Assembly: GCA_029261815.1 (NCBI GenBank)
Contig: JAJDAQ010000021.1
Location: forward strand, 1-34,142
Source: Deltaproteobacteria bacterium
GTDB taxonomy: Bacteria > Myxococcota_A > UBA9160 > UBA6930
DNA length: 34,142 bases
Reading direction: 5' to 3'
Both the position numbers and the translations under genes were made by a program. Below, piece after piece: positions 1 through 7,183 of the stretch (positions are counted from its first letter, which is position 1; each line of letters opens with the position of its first letter). The notes beneath the pieces are model-generated. The model was given only the letters and a program-made list of their open reading frames with translations. It made no database searches and was not told where the DNA came from.

Positions 1-75
1 ACCGATCTCCTTGAACTCCAGGCCCTCAGCCAGGCCACGGGAGATCTCTTCACGATCGACCAACATCAACATCAT
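1..75 (-). CDS. IS30-family transposase, N-terminal fragment cut by window edge
   Basis: Reading leftward from an ATG at 75, the frame gives 25 codons that run off the window. They include REEISRGLAEGLEFKEIG, which resembles the N-terminal helix-turn-helix of actinobacterial IS30-type transposases (the pattern REEISRGLA.G, then a short helix and an LGRS-like recognition helix). Several start codons are stacked (ATG 75, ATG 72, ATG 66), so the exact start is uncertain. Only the DNA-binding start of the protein is visible. The DDE catalytic core would lie outside the window, so intactness cannot be judged. Confidence 0.55.
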   Translation of the reverse strand, partial: MMLMLVDREEISRGLAEGLEFKEIG

Positions 76-254
76 TCGCACGGCGGGTATCCTGTCCCAC
101 CGAACTCTCAAGATCAAATGCTACGACCGACTGAGCCCAAGCCGAACTCGCTTGGTGCACGCCTCCTGCCAACGCAGCCGACTGGCTCGCAACCGCAGGA
201 GCCCGATCTCACCCGAGCCCGCTGCGTCCTCGGGGCTTGCTTGAGCCGAGGTGC

Positions 255-267
255 GGGGAAACTCGCT
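255..267 (+). repeat. 13-bp direct repeat, left copy
   Basis: GGGGAAACTCGCT occurs here and again, in the same orientation, at 2567-2579 beyond the IS21 accessory ORF. At the right end it belongs to a short series of similar repeats of the kind IS21 elements carry at their termini. A same-orientation copy on the left is unexpected for an intact element and fits a rearranged left end. Confidence 0.6.
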
Positions 268-284
268 CGCCCGGTTCTGAGGGG

Positions 285-310
285 GCGGCGGCGCGGCAAC
301 GCGCCGCCGC
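285..310. repeat. Perfect 11-bp stem hairpin at the istA breakpoint
   Basis: GCGGCGGCGCG at 285-295 is an exact inverted repeat of 300-310, separated by the four bases GCAA, so the plus-strand transcript would form an 11-bp stem capped by a GNRA-type tetraloop. Recognisable IstA homology begins only a few bases further on (about 312-321), so the hairpin sits on the breakpoint. No T-run follows on either strand, so a simple intrinsic terminator is not supported. It may be a recombination hotspot or the end of another element. Confidence 0.6.
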
Positions 311-311
311 T

Positions 312-1358
312 ACCCGACAGCTGCCCGACCCGCCGACCGGTTGGGGCGTCGGGCGTCACGCACACCTGCTGGTCGGCGCGCTGGCGCACTCCGGGCGCTG
401 GCGCGGGGTGCTGGCCGAAGCCGAGGACTTCCCGCATCTGATCGAGGCCATGGACGCGGTGGTGCGCCGGCTCGGCGGAGTCACCCGAGTCTGGCGGTTC
501 GACCGGATGGCGACGGTCTGCTACCCGTCCTCGGGTCGGATCAACACCACGTTTGCCCAGGTGGCCAAGCACTACGGCGTCCGGTCAGTGACCTGTCCAC
601 CGCGGCGAGGCAACCGCAAGGGCGTAGTGGAGAAGGCCAACCATTCCGCGGCGCAGCGGTGGTGGCGCACCCTGGGCGACGAGGTCACCGTCGAGCACGC
701 CCAGGCCGGTCTCGATCGGCTCGCCACGGCGATGGACCGACGCCGCCGCGTCCGAGACGGACACCGCACCACCGTCGGTGAGCTCGCGGCGGCAGAACAG
801 CTGCATCCGACACCGCGAGTGGCGTTCCCGGCCGAGTTCGACGTGCTGCGACTGGTGAGCCCGCAGGCGCTGGTCTCCTTCCGCGGCAACACCTACTCGG
901 TCCCGCCAGGCCTGGGCGGCGCACAGGTCCACGTCCGGCACCGCCTGAGCGCCGACGAGCTACGGATCGTCACCGTTCGCGGCGCGACCGTCGCGATCCA
1001 CCACCGCGCCCCCGACGGCGCCAACCGAGTCGTCCGCGACGCCGGCCACGTCATCGCGCTCGAACGGGCCGCGATGACGGCGTTCAGCACGAGCAAGCCC
1101 TGCACCCACAAGACCCGCCGCCCACCTTCGGCAGCGGCGCTGGCCGAGGCCGAGCGACTGCAACAGCACGCTGCGACCAGCCAGGGACTGTTCCACCACG
1201 GGTTGCCCGCGACCGGACCCGCAGCTCACGTCGTGATCGATCTGTCCACCTACGCCGCCACCGCGGCCCGGCTGGACCGCGCACCCACCCCCGACCCCGT
1301 CCTCGACTCCGCGCATGAGCCCGCGCCGGGGTTGTTGCCCACGTCCAAGGAGGACTGA
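312..1358 (+). pseudogene. istA: IS21 transposase IstA, 5'-truncated
   Basis: From about LPDPPTGWGVG (near 321) to the stop at 1356-1358, the frame reads as the rear of the IstA RNase-H-like catalytic domain and the C-terminal domain. Visible are RWRFDRMATVC with a catalytic aspartate, the RKGVVEKANHSAAQRWW segment with the catalytic glutamate, and a later region containing SFRGNTYSVPPGLGG. The N-terminal helix-turn-helix and the first catalytic aspartate strand are missing. The frame extends upstream to an ATG at 237, but those residues look non-homologous and cross a GC-rich hairpin at 285-310. IstA normally exceeds 400 residues, so this is a broken copy. The istB ribosome site lies within its last codons. 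Confidence 0.8.
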
Positions 1359-1362
1359 TCCA

Positions 1363-2181
1363 TTGCCAGCACAAGACCGTTCGGGACTGCAGATGAGCGA
1401 AGCTCGCCGCTACCAGCAACTACGCGGCCACCTGTCCTACCTCAAGCTCGACAACGCTGCTGAAGCCCTGCCCAGGGTCCTCGACCAAGCCCGCACCGAG
1501 AACCTGACCATGACCACCGCGCTCGAGCGGCTGCTGGAAATCGAGGTCACCGCCACCGAGGAACGCCGGCTCGCCGGACGGCTGCGATTCGCCTGTCTCC
1601 CCGACCCCTGGACACTGGCCGACTTCGACTTCGCCGCCCAACCCGGCGTCGACGAGAAGCTCATCCGCGACCTCGCCACCCTGCGGTTCCTCGACGACGC
1701 CTCGAACGTGTTGCTCGTCGGGCCGCCCGGAGTCGGCAAGACCATGCTCGCCACCGCGCTCGCCCGCGGCGCCGCCGAGTCCGGCAACCGCGTCTACTTC
1801 ACCACCGCCGCCGATCTGGCCGCGCGATGCCACAAGGCCGCGGTCGAGGGCCGCTGGTCGACCTGCATGCGGTTCTTCGCCGGGCCGAAGCTGCTCGTGA
1901 TCGACGAACTCGGCTACCTCCCGCTGCCCGGAGACGGCGCGTCCGCGCTGTTCCAGGTGATCAACCAGCGCTACCTCAAGTCGAGCACGATCCTGACCAC
2001 GAACGTCGGTATTGCCGACTGGGCGACCGCCTTCGGTGACGCCACGGTCGCTGCCGCGATGCTCGACCGGCTGCTGCACCGCGCCACCGTCGTCGGCATC
2101 GATGGCCCGTCCTACCGACTCCGCTCCCACCAGACCACGTCCGACAAGCTGCGCCGGGCGGTGAACGCTCATGTCTCCTGA
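1363..2181 (+). CDS. istB: IS21 helper ATPase IstB
   Basis: IstB is the AAA+ ATPase that assembles on target DNA and delivers it to IstA. The roughly 272-residue product is full length. It has an N-terminal helical region (YQQLRGHLSYLKL), a Walker A motif GPPGVGKT, a Walker B motif LLVIDELGYLPL and a conserved LTTN segment (sensor 1). I prefer the TTG start at 1363 because a strong AAGGAGG at 1347-1353 lies nine bases upstream and the istA stop is at 1356-1358. An in-frame ATG at 1393 is the alternative. Its last 11 bases overlap the next ORF. It looks intact, although its partner transposase is truncated. Confidence 0.88.
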   Translation: MPAQDRSGLQMSEARRYQQLRGHLSYLKLDNAAEALPRVLDQARTENLTMTTALERLLEIEVTATEERRLAGRLRFACLPDPWTLADFDFAAQPGVDEKLIRDLATLRFLDDASNVLLVGPPGVGKTMLATALARGAAESGNRVYFTTAADLAARCHKAAVEGRWSTCMRFFAGPKLLVIDELGYLPLPGDGASALFQVINQRYLKSSTILTTNVGIADWATAFGDATVAAAMLDRLLHRATVVGIDGPSYRLRSHQTTSDKLRRAVNAHVS

Positions 2182-2542
2182 TCCCCGCGATCCCGACTAC
2201 AACACCACCGACAAGACCTGCCCGATCTGCTGGAAGCCGTTCACTGCGACTGGCCGCCAGGCCAAGAACCGCCGCTACTGCACACCCGAGTGCAAGCGCG
2301 TCGCAGCGGCCCGCCGCGAAGTCGAACGCGCCATCCCCACGCCGCAACCACACGGATCACCGCCACCGACGGCCCCCGTCACCGCGGCTCCCGCGCCACA
2401 GCTGCCGATGACCGCGGCCCATCGCGACTGCCCACACTGCGGCGGTCCCGTCACCATCGTCGCGCTGCTGACCACCCCCGAAGCCGCGCGACCCACCATG
2501 CCACTCGCCGCCTCCGACGGAGTCATCCCACTCCGACGCTGA
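2171..2542 (+). CDS. Small zinc-ribbon-like ORF of the IS21 element
   Basis: This 123-aa product starts at an ATG overlapping the end of istB by 11 bases, so it is probably translationally coupled. It carries CPICWKPF and RRYCTPECK near the N-terminus, a C-x2-C plus C-x3-C arrangement able to hold a metal. After a Pro/Ala-rich linker comes CPHCGG near residue 80, another half of a zinc knuckle. A basic helix containing KRVAAARREVERA follows the first cysteines. Canonical IS21 needs only istA and istB. An accessory ORF in this position suggests a small DNA-binding or regulatory protein carried by an actinobacterial IS21 subgroup. Function is unknown. Confidence 0.6.
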   Translation: MSPDPRDPDYNTTDKTCPICWKPFTATGRQAKNRRYCTPECKRVAAARREVERAIPTPQPHGSPPPTAPVTAAPAPQLPMTAAHRDCPHCGGPVTIVALLTTPEAARPTMPLAASDGVIPLRR

Positions 2543-2566
2543 CCCGCTATGCTCCGCCCCTCACCT

Positions 2567-2605
2567 GGGGAAACTCGCTGAGCAACACCGGGGACTTTCG
2601 CAGAG
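2567..2605 (+). repeat. Terminal repeats at the right end of the IS21 element
   Basis: Two similar 16-bp units start at 2567 and 2590, both beginning GGGGA and ending GAG. Position, spacing and similarity fit the multiple terminal binding sites of IS21-family elements. Confidence 0.5.
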
Positions 2606-2613
2606 CGCCATCA

Positions 2614-2997
2614 CCAGGTTCATGGGTGTGGAGACATCCCACGGGCCCAACTGGTCAAGCGATGGCCTTGTCGAGAGTTGATCGGCTGTCGAGGTGTGTG
2701 TGCGGTGGCTTGTTGTTGACCACTGCGTCCTCCGTCCATCGGCTGGGTTGCGGCCCGTGGTGCGGGTGGCGGTGCTGTCCCCGCCACCGCGCTTGAGCGC
2801 CGGGCACGGCCGTGGAGGCTCGCCGTCAAGGGAGGAAGCGAGAGGTTCTGGGCGAGCGCAGCGGCCCGAAGGGAGGCCAGAAGTTCTCGCGGCCCTTGAC
2901 GGTGAGGGCGGCCGTGCAAAGCTCAGGGGTCGCAAGACAGCCCGCCGTAGGCGGTCCACCCGTGTTCTGGGCCGCGCGGCCATGAGCTGCCCTGGAG
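2614..2997. other. Non-coding, strongly structured stretch between IS21 and IS110
   Basis: No convincing gene is seen in these 384 bases. The DNA is rich in inverted repeats. An 8-bp pair GGTGGCGG/CCGCCACC lies at 2765-2772 and 2781-2788. A long imperfect hairpin spans 2819-2906. A perfect 12-bp palindrome GGCCGCGCGGCC lies at 2970-2981, just after the IS110 transposase stop. The stretch probably contains the 3' flank and end of the IS110 element, but I cannot fix the boundary because IS110 members often lack terminal inverted repeats. Confidence 0.5.
2819..2906. repeat. 88-nt long imperfect hairpin downstream of the IS110 transposase
   Basis: The outer arms CTCGCCGTCAAGGG (2819-2832) and CCCTTGACGGTGAG (2893-2906) pair at 13 of 14 positions. 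Inner arms CGAGAGGTTCTGG and CCAGAAGTTCTCG pair at 11 of 13. A short CCCGAAGGG stem lies near the tip. Together they form a stem with two helical segments and an asymmetric internal loop. It could be part of a structured RNA of the IS110 element, a palindromic insertion target, or a terminator. Confidence 0.6.
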
Positions 2998-4272
2998 TCA
3001 GGCGGCTTCGCTCGGCGAAGGTCCCCATCGGCGGTTGCGGGAAGCCCGGCTACTTGCTGCCGGGGATGGGAATGCCAGATTCTCCTGGTAGGTCTGGCGT
3101 TTGTCGAGGCAGTGGTGCAGGCAGCCGAGGAGGCGGTTGAACAGGTTGCGCTGGGCGGCGATGTGCCGGTCACCTGCGGTTCTGCGCCGGTCATAGTGGG
3201 CGCGAGCACCGGGTGAGGCGGTCAGCGAGGCGAAGGCCCAGACATACCCAGCCGCGGCCAGGCGTTGGTTCTTGACCCGCCGGTGCATCACGGTCAGGCT
3301 TTTGCCGCTGGCGCGGGTCACGGGTGCGCTTCCCGCGTAGGCCTTGAGGGACCTGGCGTCAGCGAAGCGGGATCGGTCGTCACCGATTTCAGCGAGCACC
3401 CGGGCGCCGGTGAGAGATCCAAGTCCTGGCAGGCTGGTGATGATCTCGGCGTCCGGGTGCTTGTCAAAATGTGCCACCGCCGCGGCGGCGAGCTCCTCGG
3501 CGTTTGCGCAGGCCACATCCAACTGACGAACCAGGGCGAGCGCTTGCGCGCCGAAGGCCTGCTCGACCAGCGGCGGGTGTTGCAGGTACTTGCCGCGCAG
3601 CACGGCGTGCAGCCGATCGACCTCGGCCTGGATACCCCGTTGCCGTCCCGCGCGTACCAGTAGTGCGCGCAGTTGGGTCTTGGTCAGCTTCGCCGCCGTG
3701 CTTGGAGTGGGCGCGGCCGCGAGGATCACGCGGGCTTCGGGCCGCATGATCCCGCCGTGCTTGGTGGCGAACGCGGCGAGGATGGCTGGGTAGTACTCGC
3801 GCAACACTGACCGCAGCTTGTTGTGCGCACAGGTGCGCTCCCACACGGCGTCTTGCTGGGCGCGGGCGAGCACCGCGATCGCCTGGGCCAGCTCGGAATC
3901 AGCTGGTAACGGCCGGTGCGAAGCTCGATCGGTGCGCAGGATGTGAGCCAGCACGAGCGCATCGCCGGCGTCGGATTTCTTGCGCGCCACCGAGTGGCGG
4001 TCACGGTAGCGATCGACGGCTTTCGGGTTGATCGCGTACACCTTGCGTCCGGTGGCGCGCAGGCAAGCCACCAGCAGACCCCGGCCTGTCTCGATCGCCA
4101 CCGGGACCGGGTCGTCGGCGCTGTCGCCAGCGCCAGCGAGCAGCTCAAGCAACATCTCGAATCCGACGAGGTCATCACTGATACGCCGCTTGGCGACCAA
4201 TGCTCCGTCCGCATCGACCAGGGCAACGTCGTGATGGGTTTCGGCCCAATCGATGCCACATGTCACGTTCAC
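2998..4272 (-). CDS. IS110-family transposase (DEDD, Tnp_20)
   Basis: This 424-aa protein has the IS110 layout. The N-terminal RuvC-like DEDD domain has D8 in CGIDWAE, E61 in VAIETGRG, and D101 and D104 in KKSDAGDA. The C-terminal Transposase_20 domain begins at SLPGLGSLTGARVLAEIGDD, with S322 in VTRASGKS as the probable nucleophilic serine. I chose the GTG at 4272 because GIDWAE then falls at the usual distance from the N-terminus and purine-rich sites (AAGGAG, AGGA) lie just upstream. An in-frame ATG at 4374 is possible but adds an unconserved leader. All catalytic residues are present, so the enzyme may be active. IS110 enzymes recombine DNA under guidance of an element-encoded bridge RNA taken from the non-coding ends. 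Confidence 0.88.
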   Translation of the reverse strand: MNVTCGIDWAETHHDVALVDADGALVAKRRISDDLVGFEMLLELLAGAGDSADDPVPVAIETGRGLLVACLRATGRKVYAINPKAVDRYRDRHSVARKKSDAGDALVLAHILRTDRASHRPLPADSELAQAIAVLARAQQDAVWERTCAHNKLRSVLREYYPAILAAFATKHGGIMRPEARVILAAAPTPSTAAKLTKTQLRALLVRAGRQRGIQAEVDRLHAVLRGKYLQHPPLVEQAFGAQALALVRQLDVACANAEELAAAAVAHFDKHPDAEIITSLPGLGSLTGARVLAEIGDDRSRFADARSLKAYAGSAPVTRASGKSLTVMHRRVKNQRLAAAGYVWAFASLTASPGARAHYDRRRTAGDRHIAAQRNLFNRLLGCLHHCLDKRQTYQENLAFPSPAASSRASRNRRWGPSPSEAA

Positions 4273-4343
4273 GGTCCTGCGCTTCTCCTTCTCGTGGACA
4301 ACGGACGTTGTTGCTGGTCCACAGCCTGTGCGGGGTACGCGTC

Positions 4344-4679
4344 TCCCTAATGGCAGGGCTTGAAAGCCCGACATCCCACCAGCCGATCGTGACCCCAGCG
4401 CGCCACCAGGGCCCTCGGTCTGCGCCGGAGCTGACAGCGCTCCCGTGCGGGTGAGAGGTGACCCTGGAAGTGGCTCGAACCACGAACATGATCAAGACCA
4501 AGGCCGCGGACGACGCGATAACACGCCGCGTGTGCCGCGAAGCGCCCCGAGTTCCGGACCGACGCCAATCTCCACAAATGGCGCACGACCAGGGGGCGGC
4601 CAAGGCGTTCGGCCCGGAACCCAAGTTGCGTAAGCAGCGGGTGCCCAACGCGTCCACCGCCTTGCCTGCCCATTAGGGA
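4344..4679. repeat. Long-range inverted repeat, 14-15 bp arms
   Basis: TCCCTAATGGCAGG at 4344-4357 matches the reverse complement of CCTGCCCATTAGGGA at 4665-4679 with one single-base gap. The arms are about 307 bases apart with no gene between. They could be the ends of a small non-autonomous element or relics of an IS boundary. Confidence 0.45.
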
Positions 4680-4730
4680 CGGCCGGTGCTAAGCCAGGGC
4701 CAGGGTGGGTGGCAGCGGCGGGGTCCTCCG

Positions 4731-4747
4731 GCACGGGCATCCCGTGC
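4731..4747 (-). terminator. Candidate terminator hairpin after the ABC importer operon
   Basis: GCACGGG and CCCGTGC form a perfect 7-bp stem around a three-base loop, 32 bases past the stop of the last importer gene. No T-run follows, so termination here is inferred from position and symmetry only. Confidence 0.4.
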
Positions 4748-4778
4748 GCGAGTCTCACTGCTCGGCTAGCGGGCCGGG

Positions 4779-6395
4779 TCACCGGGGCTCGGTCAGCGCG
4801 TTGGCGGCTTCGGCCACCGGCCGGGGCAGCAGCGACCACTTGTGCACGATCCCGTAGCCGGGGGACTCCGCCCAGCCGTCATAGGCCTCCGGCCGGTAGG
4901 CGAGTACGCCCTCCGGGTAGTGCAGCGGGATCGCGGTGGGGGCGGAGTTGAACAGCTCCTGCATGCGGAACGACACCGCTTTGCGGGCCTCGATGCTCGG
5001 CGCGGCCTTCCACTCATCGATCACCCGCTCCATCTCCGGGTACGGGCGGTCGGGCAGCTCCCACAGGTAGCCGGAGTAGTGCGACATGATGAACTGGGTC
5101 GGGTCGGCGACCCCGTGCGCGGTGATCTCGTTGACGTACATGTCGAAGTCGTCGGTCTCGTTGAGCGAGGCCAGCGATCCAGTATCCAGCGCCTCGGTCC
5201 GGGTGGCGATGCCCACTTCGGTGAGATGCTCGGCGACCAGCTGCGCGGCCCGCACCCGGATCGGCACCGCGCCGTCGACCTTGATGGTGAACCGCAGCGG
5301 CCCGGCCGGGCCCTCCCGAACACCGTCGCCGTCGGTGTCGCGGAAGCCGAGGGCGTCGAGCTGCCGGCGTGCCTCGTCGGGCTGGTAGGGGGTGGACAGG
5401 TTCGGGTTGGTCCACGGCGAGTCCGGGTGCGGGTAGCCCTTGGTGGCGGCCCGGCCCCGGCCCAGCCAGACCGTGTCGTTGAGCTCATGGCGGTCCACCG
5501 CCAGCGACAGCGCACGGCGGAACCCGGCCTGATCGAACGGGGCGCGCAGATGGTTCATCCGCACCTCGGGGTATTGCAGCGGCGTGGTCCGGACCAGCGT
5601 GATGCCGCTGGTCGCCTCGAACTGGGCGACCAGCTCCGGTGGTACCTCCCCGGTGGCCGTGTCGATCTCCCCGGTGCGCAGGGCCGTGAACGTGGTCGCC
5701 GGGCTGGGGATGATCGGCATCACCAGCTCGCGAACCCGGGGTGGGCCGGCGAAGTAGGCCGGGTTGGCCTCGAACCGGTAGGCCCGCCCGGGCTCGTAGG
5801 ACACCAGCCGGTAGGGCCCGGTGCCGATCGGCGGCTCGGTGTGGCGGTTGGGTTCCCGCACCGTCGACCACACGTGCCGGGGCAGCATCGGCAGGTGCGC
5901 CAAGGTCACGCTGCCGAGGAACGGACAGGCGAACGCGCAGTTCATCCGTACCCGGTGCGGCCCGAGTACGTCGACCCGCTCGATGCGCGGCACGGTGGTG
6001 ACGTGGTGGGTGTAGGTACCGCTCTTGGCGGTCTTCATGAACTCCACGGTGAAGGCCACGTCCTCGGCGGTGAACGGCCGGCCGTCGTGCCAGGTGACGT
6101 TGTCGCGCAGGTCCAGCTCCCAGGTGACCGGGTCGACCTGGCGGACCTCTTTGGCCAGCCAGGGTCGCGGTTCGCGCGCGTACGGCGACGGCGCGACCAG
6201 TCGGTCGTAGACCAGGAACAGCAGCTGGTCCTCCGACATGGTGATGAAGTTCAGCGGGCCGAAGTCCTTCTGCACGGCGATCCGTAGCCGGTCGGGATCC
6301 GCGCCGCCGCCACGATCACCGCCGCCGGCGCACCCGCCGAGCAGCAGGGCGACGGCCAGCAGGGACAGCGCCAGGCGAAGCGTGCGCGTGATCAT
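4779..6395 (-). CDS. Peptide/nickel-type ABC importer, lipoprotein substrate-binding protein (SBP_bac_5)
   Basis: The 538-aa product is a family 5 extracellular solute-binding protein of the DppA/OppA/NikA/CntA type. It begins with a lipoprotein signal: a basic start, a leucine-rich core, and the lipobox LLLGGC with the lipidated cysteine at residue 22, followed by a Gly-rich linker. The mature part shows typical motifs such as PRPWLAKE, TWHDGRPFTAEDVAFT and GTGPYRL. It is anchored outside the membrane and hands ligand to the permease pair. It is the last gene of a four-gene operon; its ATG overlaps the preceding ATPase by four bases. The ligand is unknown. Family relatives bind peptides, heme, nickel or metal-opine complexes, and the iron boxes upstream of the operon favour a metal- or heme-related cargo. 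Confidence 0.88.
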   Translation of the reverse strand: MITRTLRLALSLLAVALLLGGCAGGGDRGGGADPDRLRIAVQKDFGPLNFITMSEDQLLFLVYDRLVAPSPYAREPRPWLAKEVRQVDPVTWELDLRDNVTWHDGRPFTAEDVAFTVEFMKTAKSGTYTHHVTTVPRIERVDVLGPHRVRMNCAFACPFLGSVTLAHLPMLPRHVWSTVREPNRHTEPPIGTGPYRLVSYEPGRAYRFEANPAYFAGPPRVRELVMPIIPSPATTFTALRTGEIDTATGEVPPELVAQFEATSGITLVRTTPLQYPEVRMNHLRAPFDQAGFRRALSLAVDRHELNDTVWLGRGRAATKGYPHPDSPWTNPNLSTPYQPDEARRQLDALGFRDTDGDGVREGPAGPLRFTIKVDGAVPIRVRAAQLVAEHLTEVGIATRTEALDTGSLASLNETDDFDMYVNEITAHGVADPTQFIMSHYSGYLWELPDRPYPEMERVIDEWKAAPSIEARKAVSFRMQELFNSAPTAIPLHYPEGVLAYRPEAYDGWAESPGYGIVHKWSLLPRPVAEAANALTEPR

Positions 6396-7183
6396 TGGGC
6401 TCCTCTCGGGATGGGGGCACCGGAAGCGGCCGCGACCAGGGCGGCGGTGTAGGGGTGGCGGGGACGGTCGAGCAGCTCCGCGGTGGGGCCCTGCTCGACC
6501 ACGTGCCCGGCCTGCATGACCACCAGGCGGTCACACGGTCGCTCGGTCAGCGCGAGGTCGTGGGTGATGTGCACGACGGCCACCCCGCGGTCCCGGGCCA
6601 ACTCGCTGATCAGGTCGATGAACGCCACTCGCAGGGATGCATCCAGCATCTGGGCCGGCTCGTCGGCCAGGATCAGCCGCGGCCGGGTCACCAGTGCCCG
6701 GGCGAACGCCACCCGCTGCCGCTCACCACCGGAGAGCTGGTGGGGGAAGCTGGACAGGTAGCGGGAGGCGTCCAGCCGCACGGCGGCCAGGGCGTCGGCG
6801 ACCCGGCGCTGGCGCTCCGCCCGGTCCCCGATCCGGTGGATGGCCAGCGGCTCGGCCACCACGTCGGCCACCCGCCGGGTCGGCGGCAGCGCCGCGTACG
6901 GATCCTGGAACACCAGGTGCAGCTGCCGGCGCAGCCGGCGGGTGGCGCTGCGACCAAGCCCGGCGAGATCGACTCCGTCCACCCGGATCGCTCCCCGTTC
7001 GGGCCGGACCAACCCGGCCACCGCCCGCGCGACGGTCGACTTGCCCGCACCGGACCCGCCGACCAGCCCCACCGTCTCCCCGGCTCTCACCGTCAGGTCG
7101 ACGTCGGTCACCGCCCGGACCGGGCCGGCGCGGCCGCGGAAGCTGACGGTCAGACCCTCGACCGCGAGGACCGGGGCGGTCAT
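6392..7183 (-). CDS. ABC importer ATP-binding protein, OppF/DppF type
   Basis: This 263-aa cytoplasmic nucleotide-binding subunit powers the importer. Walker A is GGSGAGKST (about residues 42-50), the Q-loop lies in VFQDPYAALPP, the signature is LSGGERQRV (about 150-158), Walker B is LILADEP (about 170-176), and the switch histidine is in VVHITHDLAL. The segment after Walker B, DEPAQMLDASLR, is usual for the F-type subunit. It overlaps the upstream fused permease-ATPase by four bases and the downstream binding-protein gene by four bases, so the operon is tightly coupled. It should pair with the ATPase half of the fused protein to form a heterodimer. Confidence 0.88.
   Translation of the reverse strand: MTAPVLAVEGLTVSFRGRAGPVRAVTDVDLTVRAGETVGLVGGSGAGKSTVARAVAGLVRPERGAIRVDGVDLAGLGRSATRRLRRQLHLVFQDPYAALPPTRRVADVVAEPLAIHRIGDRAERQRRVADALAAVRLDASRYLSSFPHQLSGGERQRVAFARALVTRPRLILADEPAQMLDASLRVAFIDLISELARDRGVAVVHITHDLALTERPCDRLVVMQAGHVVEQGPTAELLDRPRHPYTAALVAAASGAPIPRGAQ

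Larger units (their letters stand above)
312..2613 (+). mobile_element. IS21-family element, left end missing
   Basis: This block holds the catalytic part of istA, a complete istB and a third small ORF in the usual order. The left terminus and about the first third of istA are absent. The right end shows two related 16-mers, GGGGAAACTCGCTGAG at 2567-2582 and GGGGACTTTCGCAGAG at 2590-2605. They are 23 bp apart and agree at 12 of 16 positions, as expected for the repeated transposase-binding sites of IS21 ends. The exact right boundary, near a CA dinucleotide around 2610-2613, is a guess. Without a left end and a full IstA the copy should be immobile alone. Confidence 0.7.
4273..4778. other. 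Non-coding 5' flank of IS110, possible bridge-RNA region
   Basis: I see no gene in these 506 bases; open frames here lack family features. The part nearest the transposase start (about 4273-4480) is where IS110-group elements encode the bridge RNA. It contains a 5-bp hairpin, GGGCTTGAAAGCCC, at 4356-4369. A long-range inverted repeat pairs 4344-4357 with 4665-4679. The far part ends in a 7-bp stem at 4731-4747 downstream of the ABC operon. The left end of the IS element cannot be placed. Confidence 0.4.

Noticed and set aside
4470..4490. tRNA T-arm-like motif (minus-strand GTGGTTCGAGCCAC)
   Set aside because: The loop is one base short for a T-loop and no acceptor, D or anticodon arms can be formed around it.
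4842..6287. Long plus-strand open frame antisense to the solute-binding protein gene
   Set aside because: Its product is low-complexity, rich in Gly/Arg/Val, with no family features. The opposite strand encodes a complete lipoprotein, so this is a high-GC shadow.
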